This document shows positions 1-15,319 of a stretch of DNA of 64,000 bases, in pieces. The notes below the pieces were generated by a model. That model worked only from the letters and a program-made list of their open reading frames with translations. It had not been told where the DNA came from and did not search any database. Both the position numbers and the translations under genes were made by a program. The first letter of the stretch is position 1. Every line of letters begins with the position of its first letter. Origin of the DNA: Eudromia elegans (lineage: Eukaryota > Chordata > Aves > Tinamiformes > Tinamidae); the NCBI GenBank assembly GCA_003342815.1, contig PTEX01000197.1, forward strand, positions 666,443 through 730,442. The letters are read 5' to 3'.

Positions 1-80
1 CCGGGGGGCAGCGCGGTGACAGCGGCGGCGCGCGGGGCTCCTGCGCGCGTGCCGCCGCCTCGCATCCTTGCCCCTGGTTG
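1..80. promoter_or_regulatory. Right edge of a CpG island, possible CDYL promoter
   Basis: The first 80 bases are very GC-rich, with about 14 CpG dinucleotides by my count, and composition drops sharply to ordinary AT-rich sequence after about base 85. This looks like the downstream edge of a promoter CpG island whose body lies off the window. CDYL is transcribed left to right here, and in mammals its first exons lie tens of kilobases before the chromodomain exon. An upstream CDYL promoter is therefore a reasonable inference. No start codon, strong splice donor or recognisable first-exon peptide is visible in these bases, so the gene assignment is a guess. Confidence 0.5.
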
Positions 81-3000
81 AGAAAAGCATGATGGTCCTC
101 CCGGATTGAACTTCCTTGTTTGTATTTTTGCGAGAAGTCATCCCTGGGAGTGAAAGGCGGGTGTTGTTTTGGAGCCGTTCTTGTCTTTTGGGTAAATAAG
201 TAGTCGCCCAAGCCTAAAAATGTTTATGTCTTGTAGTTAATGTGCGTGAAGGCCACGTTCTTTAAAAAATTACTTATATGCAGAGGCTGGAATTTTAAGG
301 TCAAAGGAGACAGCCTTTTGAACACTTTATTGCGGAAGACGCCTTGCCGTAGTGCTGACCCCCACGTATGCCCTGTTTGTGGAACCACGTCGGTGCTGCC
401 ATGGGTGAAACGACCTGTGTAAGACACGAAAAGTGTCCCATGGGCACGTTACGCAAGCCCAGTGCTGAACTGGTGGAGAAGCGTGGAGGCCTGGCCTCCC
501 AAGGCAGCCAATCCATGGTTAAGTGCTTTGGCAACTTTCCCCATGCTCCTAGCATGGTTGAAGGGACCATCCATGGAAGTAGGAAAGAAATTTTGAATTA
601 GGGACCATTCTTCATGTGGAAAGAATTGCCAAAAACTTATCTTGACTTCAGAGGAAGTTCTGTCAAATGGAAGAGTTGAGCTGTGGCCAATACTTGCTCT
701 TTGTGTGTTTCCATACTGGATCAGAGACTGACCACAGGACACCAGTTCTGGCAGGCATAAAAAATGACCAGGAAAAAAAACTTATTTGCTGAACACTGGG
801 CTGGGGTTAAGAGTGAACACTGTTTATTCATCTTCTTGGTAGGCTAGGTTCGGGTGCAGAATGTTGACTTGTGCGTAGTCTATTGAGCTTGACTGCCCTT
901 TCTAGGCAAGCTGGATGTCCTGCCGTTGGGCAGGAGCCTGCTTCCCAAAATGGCAGAAGTGATGAACTACTTCTTGTCTTGTTTTGTTTTGCTTTTATGT
1001 CAGACACTTTCTTCAACTGTGCAAGTGCAAAACATATCTGAGACACTGAAATTGTTAATGTTTTCGGATCAAAATTGTTGAAGCTCTTTTTTATTTTTTT
1101 TTTTTTCTGAATTGCAGAGAGTTTTTTTGACAGATTTTGTCTTTCAATGATACTCCAGAGCCAAGGTTGAAAAGGCAGGAATGACTTAAATATAGTGAAC
1201 ATCTAATTAAGGAAGTACCTAACTGGAAGTTGACTCAAAATTTTGAATACCAGGCAATTTGAACTCTTTGGTGAACTACCACATATAATTGAATAGGTTT
1301 CTACTTCTGCTTCTTGGATGTGTTCTTTGTAGTTCATGCAATATAATATTCTTTAACTCTAGTGATTGAAATCCAGCGCTGTTTGTTATATCTCCAGTTT
1401 TACTTCTGAATCTTGATCATGTATTGGTCCAAAAAAGTTTATAATCTTTTTTGAGACTGTCAGGCTAAAGATGAATACTAACTACTGCTGTCAAAATCCT
1501 TCCAAAATACAAGTGAGAAATTATCTTACAATCAGAGTTAAAAAATTACTCTAAGTTCCTTTCTTAAAAAAAAAAAAAGTTACATATTCAGTTTTTGATG
1601 GTGGGAGAGAAGGAGCCTGACTGTAGGCCAGTAATTTAGAATTCAAAGACAGAAACCTTGAAATGCTCTAAAAGGCTGTGAGGATGATTTTGTTGAGCTG
1701 ACTGTAGACCTTGTATGCTCTTTGCTCACAAGATTTTTTTTCTGGGGTTGTAATAGTGATTACCAGCTTTTTTGGGTTGTGTGTGTAGATCAGAGGAAAA
1801 CATGAAACTTTTATTAGCAAGTATTGAAGAGGCTGTTTTTCTCTACATGGAAAGGAAAACAATAGTAGTCTTGCCAACCTCTGTGGATGAGGCAAATGAC
1901 ACAGACTTGCCACCTGAAAGTTTTAGGCTTCCAATAGCATCATGATAGTTAATAGGATAGACTTGGGGAAACTGGTGGACAAGATAAGTAGGAGAAGAAT
2001 TAGGAAAAGGTGATGCTTTCTTTTTTCCTAAATTTATGTCAATATGTGTTGACTTATTTTGGCATCTTTCTTCATCCATGCCTGCAGCCTCCTGCATTAT
2101 CGCAGCTTTGAGAAACTCCTGTGTACACTTACAGCTACTTGGGCAAATGCTAGAGTTACTTTCTTTTACACTGTGACAAGTTTGCTTTGCCCCCGCAAGA
2201 TTGTTGCTTCCTCTCATCATCTGCACCAGACCCATTAGATGTATGGTACCCTAATCGCTTGGGTGGCTCATTTAGAAGACAAATGATGTTTGCTGTGTGT
2301 GCAGTCGCCTCATCTGCCTTCCTCTGGCAGACCCTTGCAGTGACAGCTGGAATTAAAAGAATCTGGAGCAGTTGTTGGGATGACAGATTTTTGTTTGGTT
2401 GCATATGAAAATGATCTCATAGAACCATTTCCTAGACCAGTTGTAGGTCGTGGCACATCAGCAAAGGGCATGTGGTAGGCAAATACCAAAGCTATGCAGA
2501 GTTTGGACAAGTGTCCATTTTCTAAAATTTAGTAACATACTAAGTGAAGTGGAAATGTTTTAAATGTTGCGTCTGGTGTAGATTATATCTGCACAAGCTG
2601 CAAGGTGTATCTGTCTTTAAGTATTTCTGTTCCAGTCGAGGGTGTGTGCATGACCCACTGGCTGGATCCATTTGGATAACTATACAGTTAGACGTGGGTT
2701 GTGGTTGCTACTCATGTTAAAACATTCTTATTGGGTTTTACCAAGAAGTGAGTGAAACAGTTTGTGTGACCTTTGCAAGTGCCCATGACACAAGCGAACA
2801 CAGTGTATTGGTGTCTTTTCTTCACTTTGTATTTCACCCTGACACTGCTCATAAACCTACTGTTTTAAGGTGACTAAAAGTTTATGATTTTTTTCCATTA
2901 AAATATTTGAGGATAACGTGTGTAAAAGTCCTGGAGCCCCAAATCTACTAGCTGTAATAATATGTTTTGTAAAATGGGAAATGTCCCAATATTCTGAAGA

Positions 3001-6000
3001 TGATACTGCACTTCAGAAGATGTTGTTTTGTATTGTATTTTTAGAACTAAAGCCTTCAACAATTGTGCAGCTATAGTGAAATCACAAGCCAAAACTCTTT
3101 TCAGGAGTCACTGGATGAAGTTCCATGGCCTTATGTTATGATTGGATTTGGTCACCGAGTAAATCAGGCTCAAAGACACATATTCTGGAGAATTTAAACT
3201 TTGTTTATGCAGCAGTGCTCACAAATATCAGAAGATGTTTGTGGTACTGTGGGACATTTCTCAACTTCTGTAGTGATTTCTGAAACAATTTCAGAACATA
3301 CAAACATACTGAAAACTTAGGGAGAAATGTTGTCATGCAGTTGAAACTGGATACTCCATGGGAATTTCCAGCTTAATGCCAAGCCTTATAGCGCAACTGC
3401 AGCAATGCCATCATCCTGTTTTCAGGGTTTCTAGTGGGAAGTTTAAGCCCTTGGTTTGTCTAACCCAACTGAAATATTAATTCCTTTATCTTCAGTACAT
3501 AACTTGGAGGGTTTTTTTTTAATAGTTGTTTGATAAAAATGTTTTAACAAAAATTAGAATTGCCCATTTCAGCAGTTAAAATTTCTTTCTCACTGAAATG
3601 TTTTGTTTTTATTCAACTTGTCTTGCAGGAAGTCAAAAATGTCTTGGGGCCAATATTCAGCATTTTTTTTCTTATATACTGATTCTTAAAAACTTAGTTA
3701 ATTATCAGTGACTTTTGTTCAGAAAGGGAGTCTTACAGTCATAGAGCTGTAACGGTTGTTGTGGTTTTAGTTTGACAACTAATGAATAGTGTGAATGCTG
3801 TTATTTCAAAGGAAGTTATAGACCAAGAGAGACTTGCTTGACAATCCCTACTATCTAAGCAAGACTAGGAATTTATGTCTAACCAGTTTGTGTTGCTTAC
3901 AACCATCAGGAAGTGTAGATGTGGCTTGAAACAGAACTGGGGATCCTCTGTTGATCCCCTTTCAGTGACTCTGTCTTTCTCGGAGCACAGAGGCATGAGA
4001 GCACTGTAGGGATGGAGCCACCATGTTGAGTCCAAGGCACATGGTGACCTATTTGCACTTCCCTTGTCCTGTTGCCTTCCCTTGGTGCCTGTCATCTCAA
4101 ATCTTCTGTCCTGGGGCTCTGTGGCACTGGCCTTGTGAGGTGCCAAAAACTCCTATAGTTCAAATATTGAGGGCCAAAGGAATTAAATTCTACTTGAGCC
4201 CTGTGCAAATGATTCACCTATCATGAGCTATTTTAGCAGTTTTTGTAAACAAAGCCTGTTTTATAAACATGAATGTTAGGATTTTTTAATTATTATTTTT
4301 ATTTTCATGTTAACTTGCTTTGAATTACCAATCTTGCTAGGAAGGAAAAGATGGGAGAGAAGGAGAAGGAGGAGATGGCCCATTCACAGAGGAAAGGATG
4401 CTCTGATAATTCTTACTTTCAGAGTCTCTCTTGTCACAGCAGTGAATAAAGAGGGAATTTATTTCTTGGGGTTGTTGGTTCAATCAAAGATATTGCCTAA
4501 TGTGGTGCCAGTCACATTTACAGTTACAGAATAATTACCTCCAACTTACAGGTCTATATTGTTGCAGAAGGTTGCTTAGACTATGTCTAGTTTTAGTGCC
4601 TCTTGAATGAGGATAAATTATTGGACACAAAGAAATTAATGAGACATGTCACAGACTTCTGTTTTTCAAGAAGGCTGGTGCAGTTGGAGCAGTGTCAGCA
4701 ATGCAGTATTTCTCTGACTCCTCCAAGGGTGCAGTTTCATTTATTCCTGACTATTGCAGTGTGTCTGACCTGTGCCGAACCTGTGGGAAAAAGAAAATTA
4801 CTAACAGTTTTGGTTTCCCCTCTATCAGATAACTTCCCCAAGCATGCAAAGGCAGTGTATGGTTCAAAGTCTGACAGCTGGACTAACTCTTTGAGTATGT
4901 GATGACTAGATGTGTGGATCTGTTGGCTATAGTTGATCTGCTGGCCAGTAATGTCATTGTGGAGGTATATTAGATTCTAAATCTGATATTATTGGGTTAT
5001 TTTGGGATATCTGCTGAAGCTATGAGCTCTACAGACTGTAGTTGCGAGGTGAAAGGAATGCATAAGTCTCTTCCTGTTAACTGCTTCTATGCCTGTGAGG
5101 TTTTGGAATATTGGACAACCCATGATAACATTAAAGGTCAGTAAATATAGTATTGGGTTTTTTTGGTCTCTCTTTAAATAAAAGATTCATAATTTTAATA
5201 CTTTATGATAGTTTCAAATTTAGAATATTTTTGGGGCTAACATTATATTGTCAGAGAAAGCACACTGTGTTTTTGGTGATCAGGTGTGTTCTCCAAAGCC
5301 ATAACATCTCTATGCTCTCTAAACAGAGCTTTTACTTTTCTACTTATGAAGGGCTTTTAATATTTGCACACAGAATTTTGTGTTCTTTGAAATAAGTTCT
5401 TTGAACTTCTTTCAGATTACTTGGAGGAAAATAAAATTGGCAAGTTGCTGGTTCAATACACTATGAAAGCAAGACTATTTACTGTTTTAATAAGAATCCT
5501 CAGAAGATTTACATGCATCCCTCAGTGGTGATCTGTGGTAGATCTTCTTGCAAGTTTATAAATATGTATGAATACAGAGATGGATATTGATTTTAAAAAT
5601 CTTTTAATTACAGATTTTTAGGGTTTTAATGATTTTAAAACTACTTTGCTGTCATGAAGTATGAAATAAAATAAGTTAAATATCTAGTTGGTATTTTTAA
5701 CTATATATTCATTTGAAAAATTAAAATAATTACTGTAACTATCAGTTTTGTTGTGATTCTTCAGTGACATTGCACCTTTTAAAATCATGCTGCATAAGAT
5801 AAATGACTGTAGGTCTGATCAGATCTTTCTTCTTGGTCATGCTTTGTAAGATGGTTTGTTTGTTTGTGGGAAAAGGTAAGTTATGTGTTTTAAGTGGCCT
5901 AACCACATACATGGTTATGCCTCTTCAATCCTTCTTCCCCCACAGTTTCAAAAGGTTTCACAGCTTTTAAGAAAATGAAGTCTTAATGTTCAGGCTTCAT

Positions 6001-9000
6001 TGACTGTTGTAGTAGCATCTGAAAATCAGAAACTTTTCTTTCAGACTATTGTGGATGATGAGGAATGGAAACAGATGCAGTTTGATTTTTAAAATAACTT
6101 CTTGGATTTCATTTTGGAAATGGATTAAAATACTTCTGCAAGCATCCTCACTTTACTTTCTGCAAAACACTACTTCATGGAAATTCGCTTGTTCTAGAAA
6201 ATTTGCTTTACTTTCAAGGTACCACAGTTTAAAAAAAGATTTGGGAAGTGGTGCTCAGGAACACTACTAAGGTACATTTTTAACACCATATAAATTAATA
6301 TATCTTGTCCCCAAAATGCTTACCTGCCACCATAATGTGTTTCACATAATGGGTATTCAAAAGTTTTTGAACTTCTTTCCAAAAAGTGCAGTCCTTCGGT
6401 GAAGTGTTGTCTGGGTATTGATAACATCTTTGTTATTGGTAACAATGTAGATACATCAAGTACAACATGATTCAAAATAACTTCAGGAAAGTCATCTGGA
6501 TAATAATTAGGCTTCATGATACTCAGACTTGTTTCTTATGGTTTGATTTGAGCACCTGATTTTCCCCCAGTTATATGTACATAGTATATGTGGTGGCTAG
6601 GTCACTTACAAGGTTGAAGCTAGTAGACTGGGAATGCTGCCTCTAAGAAATAATAAGAATATAAGACTGTATGTTCTGAGACAAAAGATCTGTTCAGTTC
6701 CGCATCCTTATTCTTACCAGGGGTAAGTAAGGCCTCACTGTCAAAGGAAAAGAAGGGAGATGTGGGACATCAAGGGGAGCTTTTATGGTTGATTTCAGGA
6801 TTTCAGGTTGACTTCCAGGTTATAAAACTCAAGTACCAAAGCCAAAACTCTCCAGGTGCTCAGAACCAAGTTCATTCCCCACACATACCTTTCCAGAGGG
6901 TTGCTGGTGCCAAATCCAGCAAGGACTAGTGGACTTGGAGGAATGATGCCTTGCAGGCTATTGATCATGCATGATGTAAGCAGGAGAGCAGTATGAATCA
7001 CAGGCCCTTTATTCTTTTTAGTGTCTTATTAGTGTATCATTGTGTTCTTGTGCATTGTATGTCAAACTGAGAGTCTGTCATTTTCTCTTTTTATAAAAGT
7101 TTCTGCACATAACACTCATTGCAGCCTTGTTCAAGGGTGTGTGTGGCGGGGTGTTAAGACATTTCAACAAGTCTCTTAGTCATAAGCACTAAACAGGTCA
7201 CTATTGCTGAGCACAATAAAGTATTAACTTGTAACTTGAACCTTAATTTTCAAGAAAAGATTGTTAGCGTTTGTGATCAAACAAAACAGAAGACCCATCT
7301 CTGACTAAAATCAAAAATTGTTGCCATTGTATGTTCTAGATACTTGCAAAGTCTTTGCTCGAGAATATATATGCTTTTGAGCTGGGTCCTAAAATAAGGT
7401 CTAGCTAACTATTTTATATGAATAGACTCCTAGTTGAGGAAACTTAGGGAAGAATATGGCCATATAAATTGTGATAATGAAATTGAGTCTGGCTAATTGA
7501 AGTTAAGAGTATTTTTTTAGGTGCTGATAGGCCATGATAGATCATACTGAAGAGTACTCTTTCTAAACTTAGAATGAAACACTTTTCCTTAAAGGATAGT
7601 ATATATATTGTTTTCCCCTGCATAATAACTATATGGTAACTCTTGGATGGCCCATCATGTTTTTAGCACTGACGTATGTTCAGTTGCTTCTTTAGGTCAC
7701 AGATGTGGACCAAATTTGATCTTTGACTAACTAAAACAAAAAGAAGCAAAACCAAAGAAACAAAAAGAAGGTAGAAGCAACGATGTTGTCATCAAACTTC
7801 AAATCTTGAGGTTTTGTTCTTAATGTATTTTTTTGTGGAATTAGATCATACATTTGGATATCCGAATAAATGTATTTAAACAACAGTCAGCTGAGTGAGG
7901 GCTTATAGCTCCTTGATTGCTAATATGTATGAAAGTAACACTGCAGACAGAACTTTTTGCTCTGGAAGACTGAGGTTTCCATAGAACCAAACAACTGCTG
8001 TCTTACACGATGAAGAAATTACTAGATGTCCAAACATTTCCATGCAATGCAAGTTTTAATTTAGCGCAGTTTTAGATAAGGCAATCAATTTTCACTTTTG
8101 ATACAATTAAATTAGAAGATTCAAAGTTAAAATTAAAACTCTTGCTGCACACCAGGATATGTGTGGGGTATATTTGTTCCTTTCTTCATCTGATTCAAAT
8201 GCTTAGTGTTATGTATTTCTTTTGATTTGATTAGGCCAAAATGTTGAGTGGGAGAATAAAAGACAGTTGATCTATATTTTATTTTAATTTGGAAAAAGTA
8301 TATATAAGACAATATAATATAGAAATCTAGCACTAATTTAATATCATATGATTTTTGGGAGGTGTGATTTCCAGATAATTAGCATTAGAAAAGATGCATT
8401 TCTACCTAGGTTGTTTTTGTCATAGGATGATCAATAACAACATATATTTTTTCCCTCTGGTGGCAGATTTCAAATGAGCAGCAGATCCATAAATGGTTCA
8501 GATTTTATTTCATTCATGTTAGAGACATCTCTCATATCAAGTTAGCTCCTTAATTGATCTGTTTTTCCTCTCTACCGCATTGTAATCATGAAATCTCTTG
8601 AGATTTGTACTTATTTACATCCGTTGTCCAAGAATATAATATTAGATTTGGAGTGAGAAGATAGAAATTGTTGTATTTAAGCATGCATCTTTGAGATGTA
8701 ATGTTGCGAGACTGTTAAAACATGAAAGTGCACCATGCTAGTGCCTTAAGCTGTTGTGCATTTGGCACTTTTCTGTCCATGACTACATAACATGGATACG
8801 AAGAATTAACTATTGTTAGTGAATTATCTTAAATCTTCAACACTGCCAAAAGATGTGATCTTGTTCTTTTTTTTTTTTCATCATCAGTATACATGTCGTA
8901 ACTATGCCATGCTTCCATACTTCCTTATCAGTGAGGATTTAATAGCATATTTTGTCTTTTACTGGATTTTTTTTGGAAGTGCTTATTTGGGTACCTCATT

Positions 9001-12000
9001 AAAATATCTTTAAAAATGATTCTTTACAAGGACCTATGAGACTTTTCACCTTAAATTTCAGTTTTGCTTTGTAAACATTGAAATGCAGAGCAAGCATGTT
9101 GGATTAGGTGGTTTGTAGAATTATCTTTGCTGCCATTAGAGACAAAAGATGGATTTAATGAGTAACAGGACATCATATGATTTCTGTCTTCATTTTATGG
9201 CCTCCCTCTACAGAGGACAGATGCAATTTTTATTCATTTATACCTATTCCTCTGCCATTTATACCTACTCCTATATATTATTTTCTCTCCTTATTCAAAC
9301 AGTTGCTTGTTATGCTTTAGTTCTTCATACCTGTGAATACTCCTGAAAAGCAACGAATGATGGACAACTGTCAATTAAGTCACAGTTAATGTAGTGAGAT
9401 TTTTGTTTTTCCTAGTGCAAATGAAAATCTTAGTTAATCATTCTTTACTGGTAATGGTCTGTAAAATGGGAAGTTCCTATTTTTATTGCTGCATGTTATT
9501 TGAGCAACAATATCCAAGTCCCGACTTAAGTAATTACAGCCTAGTTCATTGTTCTAAATAATGTGATCCCCTGCACTTGAACATATATGTCTCTAATCAA
9601 AGCTACTGAGTGTAACAAATGTTAAGTCCTGACCCACATTCAAAATAATTTGGTGTATTATGACACTCTCTTTGAAAGCGAATAAAATGTGCTTTGACTT
9701 CCTTACCTGTTCATGATGGATATTTTCACAAATAATGGGAATTAATAGCATTCATTATTCTAATCTGTCTGTAGCTTTTTTTTTTCTTTCAGGCGGTAAA
9801 ATGTTTTATTCGTGCTTATTTTTTTATTATTATTTTTTTCCCTCTTGCTTTATACAGACTTCTTGTTGAGAGCTTATTTGTATTTAAGAAGTTTGTATTA
9901 GGGTTTGAATTAATTTTGGTAGTAGTTCATTTTGGAAAGGGATTTTATATCCTTTTTTTGTGCTAAGTAAGGTCCTAAACTGTGTCTTAACTGAGACCAG
10001 GTTAATGATGAGAAAAGGAAAAAGTAAGTAGTGATTGCACTGTGGAACCACGTGATGATTTTATGTTCTGCTTTTCACTAAATGAATATTTGATTCCTTT
10101 TCATTAATCCACTAGTTTTGACACAAGTTTCAGTTTCACCTCCCCAGCATCTTCCTAATACCTGTCTCTCTCAATCAAGCCACAGGAAAAACCCTTTTTT
10201 GTCTAAATTATTTGGAAAATGTAGAATTAGTTATGTTCAATGTAGAATCAGTTATCTATTGACTGTGAAGTAATGATGAGTTTACAGATTTTCACCAAAG
10301 AAGTAAGTAAAATTTTAGTGGGGCAAAATTTTAGAAAGGTCCTGATGGATCTGCCTTGTCTTTTGCAGAACATGGCAGATGAATAGGCAAGGATTGTAGG
10401 GAGGAAATGGAGGCTTTCAGCAGCAAGACATGGACACTGTCTTGAGAAATGGAATTCTGTCTTTGCCACCTTTGCCTTGCAATAGTTTCTCCAACACTGA
10501 GCACATCAGTCAGACTGAGTATTTCAGAGATGGATTGCTAATCATTTGCTCATCCTCCTGACAAACTTCAAAGCTCTGAGCTGAAGCACAAGCAGAATGA
10601 AGGCTTTTCTTTTTTTTTTTTCTTTTGAAATAAGATATTGACATGTTGTTTTAGAATAAAGCAAGTTGATCGGATGTTAGAGAAGGAAACTCTGCGACAA
10701 GTGCAAACCACAGAAAAAGCTGCCTCTATTTAATGCTTCTGTGGGCTGACTGGAGAGAAGTATGTAACCAGGCATTGACATCTTTGATATCTTCTATGGT
10801 CAACAATGAGTCATCCAGAAGACCCATCTAAATGAAATTCCTCTAGAAGGTGATCATAGTAGGAACCATATCCTTTTTCTCCAAAAAGATATGTAGAAAG
10901 GCTAGGCTGTTTAATTTAGTCAGTTACATTTGCTGAGTTTATTTAGCTCAGTTACATTTGCTTAATGCTGCTGGTTTTTTTCCACTGTCTTGTGAGCCTT
11001 GTGCAGGATGATATCCAGCCTTTCATTCATTATGAACATGCCCTTGGGACTGTGCACCGTGTTAGTAGGTGAATGGTGTGAAGTGATTGCGCTGGTGCTG
11101 TGAAGGGGCTTAGGCTCATCACTGAGCTACTGCCCTGTAAGTTAACATTTGTTATCTGAATGGCAGTAACTGAGCTAAGTTATGCTGCTGAGTGGTAACT
11201 ATTGTACTTTGTTTCATTTTACCTTGAATTGCTAGAGCTTTTCAGATATCAGTGCACTATATTGACTTCAGCTTCTTCTTACTTGGACTATTCCTTCCAT
11301 TGAGCTACAACAGCATTTTGGCCACGTATTAAGAGGAGCGAAAAAATTATGTAGGTTGATTAAAGACAAGCAAACAAAAAGCCCTAGCCCTCCACAAGTC
11401 TGTTTGGCTGAATCAGTTCCTCAGTGCGGTTCTGTGCGTGGCTGTAGCCATGTTTCTGGCAGCATGGCAAAACTGGGAACGTCAAAGGTTGTTTGAGCTG
11501 CCCACCTACTGAAAAATAGGCACCGGAGGACAGGCTCAGTGAAAGAACCCATGGGCTGTGGGAAGAAGTTGGCCGATTCTCTTCTCTTCCCATTGGCTTC
11601 TTTGATTGGTATGCAGTTTTAAAAAAATGCAGTTTTAAAAGGCACTGAATATTATTCAGGATACCATTATTCCTTGTCTGCTTAGTGCCCCTGCTTTTCA
11701 CAGTTTAAGCCAATTTAAGTGCTGCGGGCCTTGCCTTTCGACATTCTCCATCATGCCACCCATTCACCCTCTTTCTTGGCACTGGCCCTGGTATCTGTTG
11801 GTGGCATCACATGAACGGCACTAAGGAAGCCCGTAAACTGCCCACTTCTTTTGTAGAAAGGGTTTTCTTCCAGTTTCATGTCTGATTCGAGTTGAAACCC
11901 AGCAGGTGCCAGTGCAGGAAAAGGAGCAGGAATACGTGGCTCGACTGGAGGAGCATAGAGGAAGAGGTTGGGGGTAGACTCAGCAGTGACCAGAGAGATT

Positions 12001-15000
12001 TCAGCAGTGACAAGTCCATCAAACAGTACCCTTCAGTTTTCAGCTCTATTAGCTCACTGAAGTGACTCCCAGGGAGGTTGCACACCTTGCAGAGACAGCA
12101 CAAGCCAAGGGCAAGCACAGAGTGTCCCTGACTGTGGGTGTCCCACTTGAGGGTGCCCTAGACCTACACGCTGAGCTGTGTGGCTCCATGTGGGGTGCAG
12201 TGATGGTGTGAATAGCAGAGCACCCGAGGAGGAGGAGGCTGCAGAGACCAGTGAGGCAACTGCGCTCAAGGCAAAAGCAAAAATGTTCTGTGCTCTGTAA
12301 TTGTAATGGCTCTATTTAATGTGAGAATGAGAAATTTATTGTGGGGTTCCAGTGACTTCTTAGTCCTGAGGTAGTTAGCAGCATTTCCTGACTTTAGCAT
12401 GAAGCAAAACATAGTGAAAGTATTTGTTGCTTTTGACATGCATCACAAGTACTGAAAATTCTGCAGGCAGGTAAGGTTGTCTTTCACCTGTCTGCTCTGA
12501 TTGTATCAAAATTATCCTTTGATGCTGTTGTGCAATCCCAGTCAGAAGACAGGGGTAGAGTACAAGCACAGTTAAGAACAGAAATTATATTTAAAGACTT
12601 AGGCTACGCACTGAGTAGGGAGTGGGCAGGGGGTGAGATGGGACAGGATGTGTCCTAATAGTTGAAATCATTTTAAGATACATTTTGTTTAAAATGCTAC
12701 CATTCATCAATATTATTTTAGTCTCTCCAATGGTGTTACTGTGTAAAATATAAATACCTTTAGAATCTTTTGGTTGAAAACTTTTCCCATAATTACTTTT
12801 GGCTTCAGTTTCAGTGACAGAAACAAACTATTTCTACTTAGAATGTGTTTATTTGAAGTTGGGAAAACTGATAGGGAAAGTACTTTTTTTTTTCTTTTTA
12901 ATTCCTTCCAGTATATAAATGAAACCAAAAAACGAGTGAAAAATAGGTCTTAATACTAAAGACTACCAGGATACTGCTATATTATCAAAGGACCTGGGAG
13001 ACTGGAAATGTGGAAATAGTAATTGAATGACAATTTCTAAAGCATCTAAATAGTTTAAGTGCCCCAAATCCATTGTTTTTAGTCAGTTCTGTGTCTATAG
13101 GCCCCTTATTTGGTGTATATTAAGAAGTAATATTCTGCTGATTAAATGTAGCTAATACTTATTTAAGAAAGGTATTATCTCTAAATGTTAAATGTGATAT
13201 AAAAAGATTATGTATTCAGCATTTTAAGATGTTTTCTTTTATTAGAAAGCTTTTATATACTTATCACCTATCTAGCCTGCATTTATATGCATTTTGAAAA
13301 CATCTTAAAATATTTTCTTTTTATTATTTCAGATTTCAGAAGTATAGCACAAAAAAAAGGACTAACATATATTCACATGACTTCTTTTTAACAGGTGTAT
13401 GTAGCAATAGTAAAAAAGCTCCGCATTGATTATAAAAGCAGCATAATTTAATGGCATTACCAACCATTGGGACCAATCCTTTATTTAGTAAAAAAGTTTT
13501 ACAGCTCATTAAAGAAATAGTTTAAAGAAATAGGTTAAAGTGCAGAACAATATTAACATCCATTTAAAAATAACATTTTCTATTGGAAACATCACATGGG
13601 AACTCAAAACAGTATATTTAAGTTGTTTTACTTGCCAGCCAAGTCTAAAAGGACTTTAGATTATTTATGCATGAAAATTATGAAGTCAAACAAACTTCTA
13701 CTATGGCAGTTTTTATTCAGTGCTACGCTTTATTAAAAGTAGATTTTAAAATTTCAAAATCAAACCACTCTTATTGGTGGTACTTTTCCTTCTGTGCTTC
13801 AATTCTGACATTATTCCAACGTCCAGTCTGGCCTAGACATTGTTGTTTTAGGTCCAGAAAGCAAGGATTAAAATGTTACATTCTATTTCTAATTATTCAC
13901 AAGATAAAAGCAACAAAACAAGTTGAACACTGAAGGATACGGTTGGGAAAAAAGTGTCTTCAGAAAGTTCCTAAGCTCTGAACTTTCTTTCTACAGAGAT
14001 AAAGGCATGTTTTGATGATTTTTATTATCTTCAATATTTTTCTGTGTCTGCTGTTTTGGGAGAGATTTGGAAATGTTCACTAATCTCTTTCTAGTCTTTC
14101 CAAATTACTGTTTGCAGTGAAGATAGCCTAACTAAAAATGAAAAAAAAAGGTTAATTAATACTTACTTTCTCTTTTTTATTTTAATATTGCTGTGGTACA
14201 CCATATTATGGGGGAGACACTTTGGACAAGAAAAGAGTGCTATTATTTCCTTTAATATAAAAATGAAAAAAGAAATAAAAGAAATATTGAATAAGCAAAA
14301 CAGATTTATCTGACAATTATGCTACTAAAAGTCTTTAGGGATTCTAAAGTTCTTCTAAATGGAAGAAAATATTGTGTCATAGTATGAAATTGCCATAGCA
14401 AAAGTAAGGCAGAGATGAAGAATGAAATGAATGAAAAAATCAGAGAAATAACAGAGAAAATGCAGTGGACATTAGTGACCATCCTGTAGCTGTCATGAAG
14501 AAAAGACTGTTCATGAAAGATACAGACAGTAACCAAAAAATTTATATTAATGCTGTTAAGAACAATATGAAGATGTTCCTATTCACTGAGAGTCAAAAAT
14601 GCCAGTAATGATACAGATCTTTTAGATAAGAACAATACTAGTAGAAAAGAGACGAGAACATTGTCAACAATACTGAGTGTGTTATATATATGTGTGTATA
14701 TGTATATATGCTGAGAGTCCAAATACTTTTGTTCAGTGGCCACAATCTAAATGCTGTGCTCACAGTTGACAGTGATTTATAAAAAGATTTCTTTATTCTA
14801 GAAGGAACAACCATTTTTATTTCTGTAGTTTCCAGGAGTCAGGATTTTCACCCAAAATTCTGAAATGGTAACCAACTGAAGAGCTCTGAGGTGGTGTTTT
14901 GGGGATTGGTTTTTTTTTTAAGTTGCTATTGTTATAGAAGTGTAAATGAGATGTCCAGGTTACAACATAAATACTAGATTGATCACAGAAAGAACAGTTG

Positions 15001-15319
15001 AAGAAATGAAATGGGAATTGGTTAGTGGAAAATTTAAGAAAGAAGAGTTCGTGCTTGCCCAGCTAGTCATGCTGAAGAGAATATGTCTATGTTTTTTTGT
15101 TTGTTTATTTTTGTTTATTTGTTTGTTTCTTTTCAAGTCTGAAATTTTGGTTTACAAAGAAAATCAGTTAGATATAGTAAGTTTTGGCAGGACAGCTGGT
15201 GTAGTTCTGTGTAGTGTTCTGATTTTTGCCAAGTCAACACGGTCCATATTAAATTTTAAAATAGTTAATTGACAGATCATTAAGCAGTAATAAATGAAGT
15301 ACTCTCAGGTTGGATTTTA
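81..15319. other. AT-rich non-coding sequence, probably CDYL intron
   Basis: No exon of any gene I recognise is visible on either strand. Open frames are short, overlap on both strands and lack recognisable domains. The stretch holds scattered A and T homopolymer runs and small local repeats: a 14-base unit (ATGCAGTTTTAAAA) at 11611-11624 and again at 11627-11640, and CAGTTACATTTGCT repeated near 10920 and 10949. The reading as CDYL intron rests only on its position upstream of the CDYL exon on the same strand. Confidence 0.5.
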
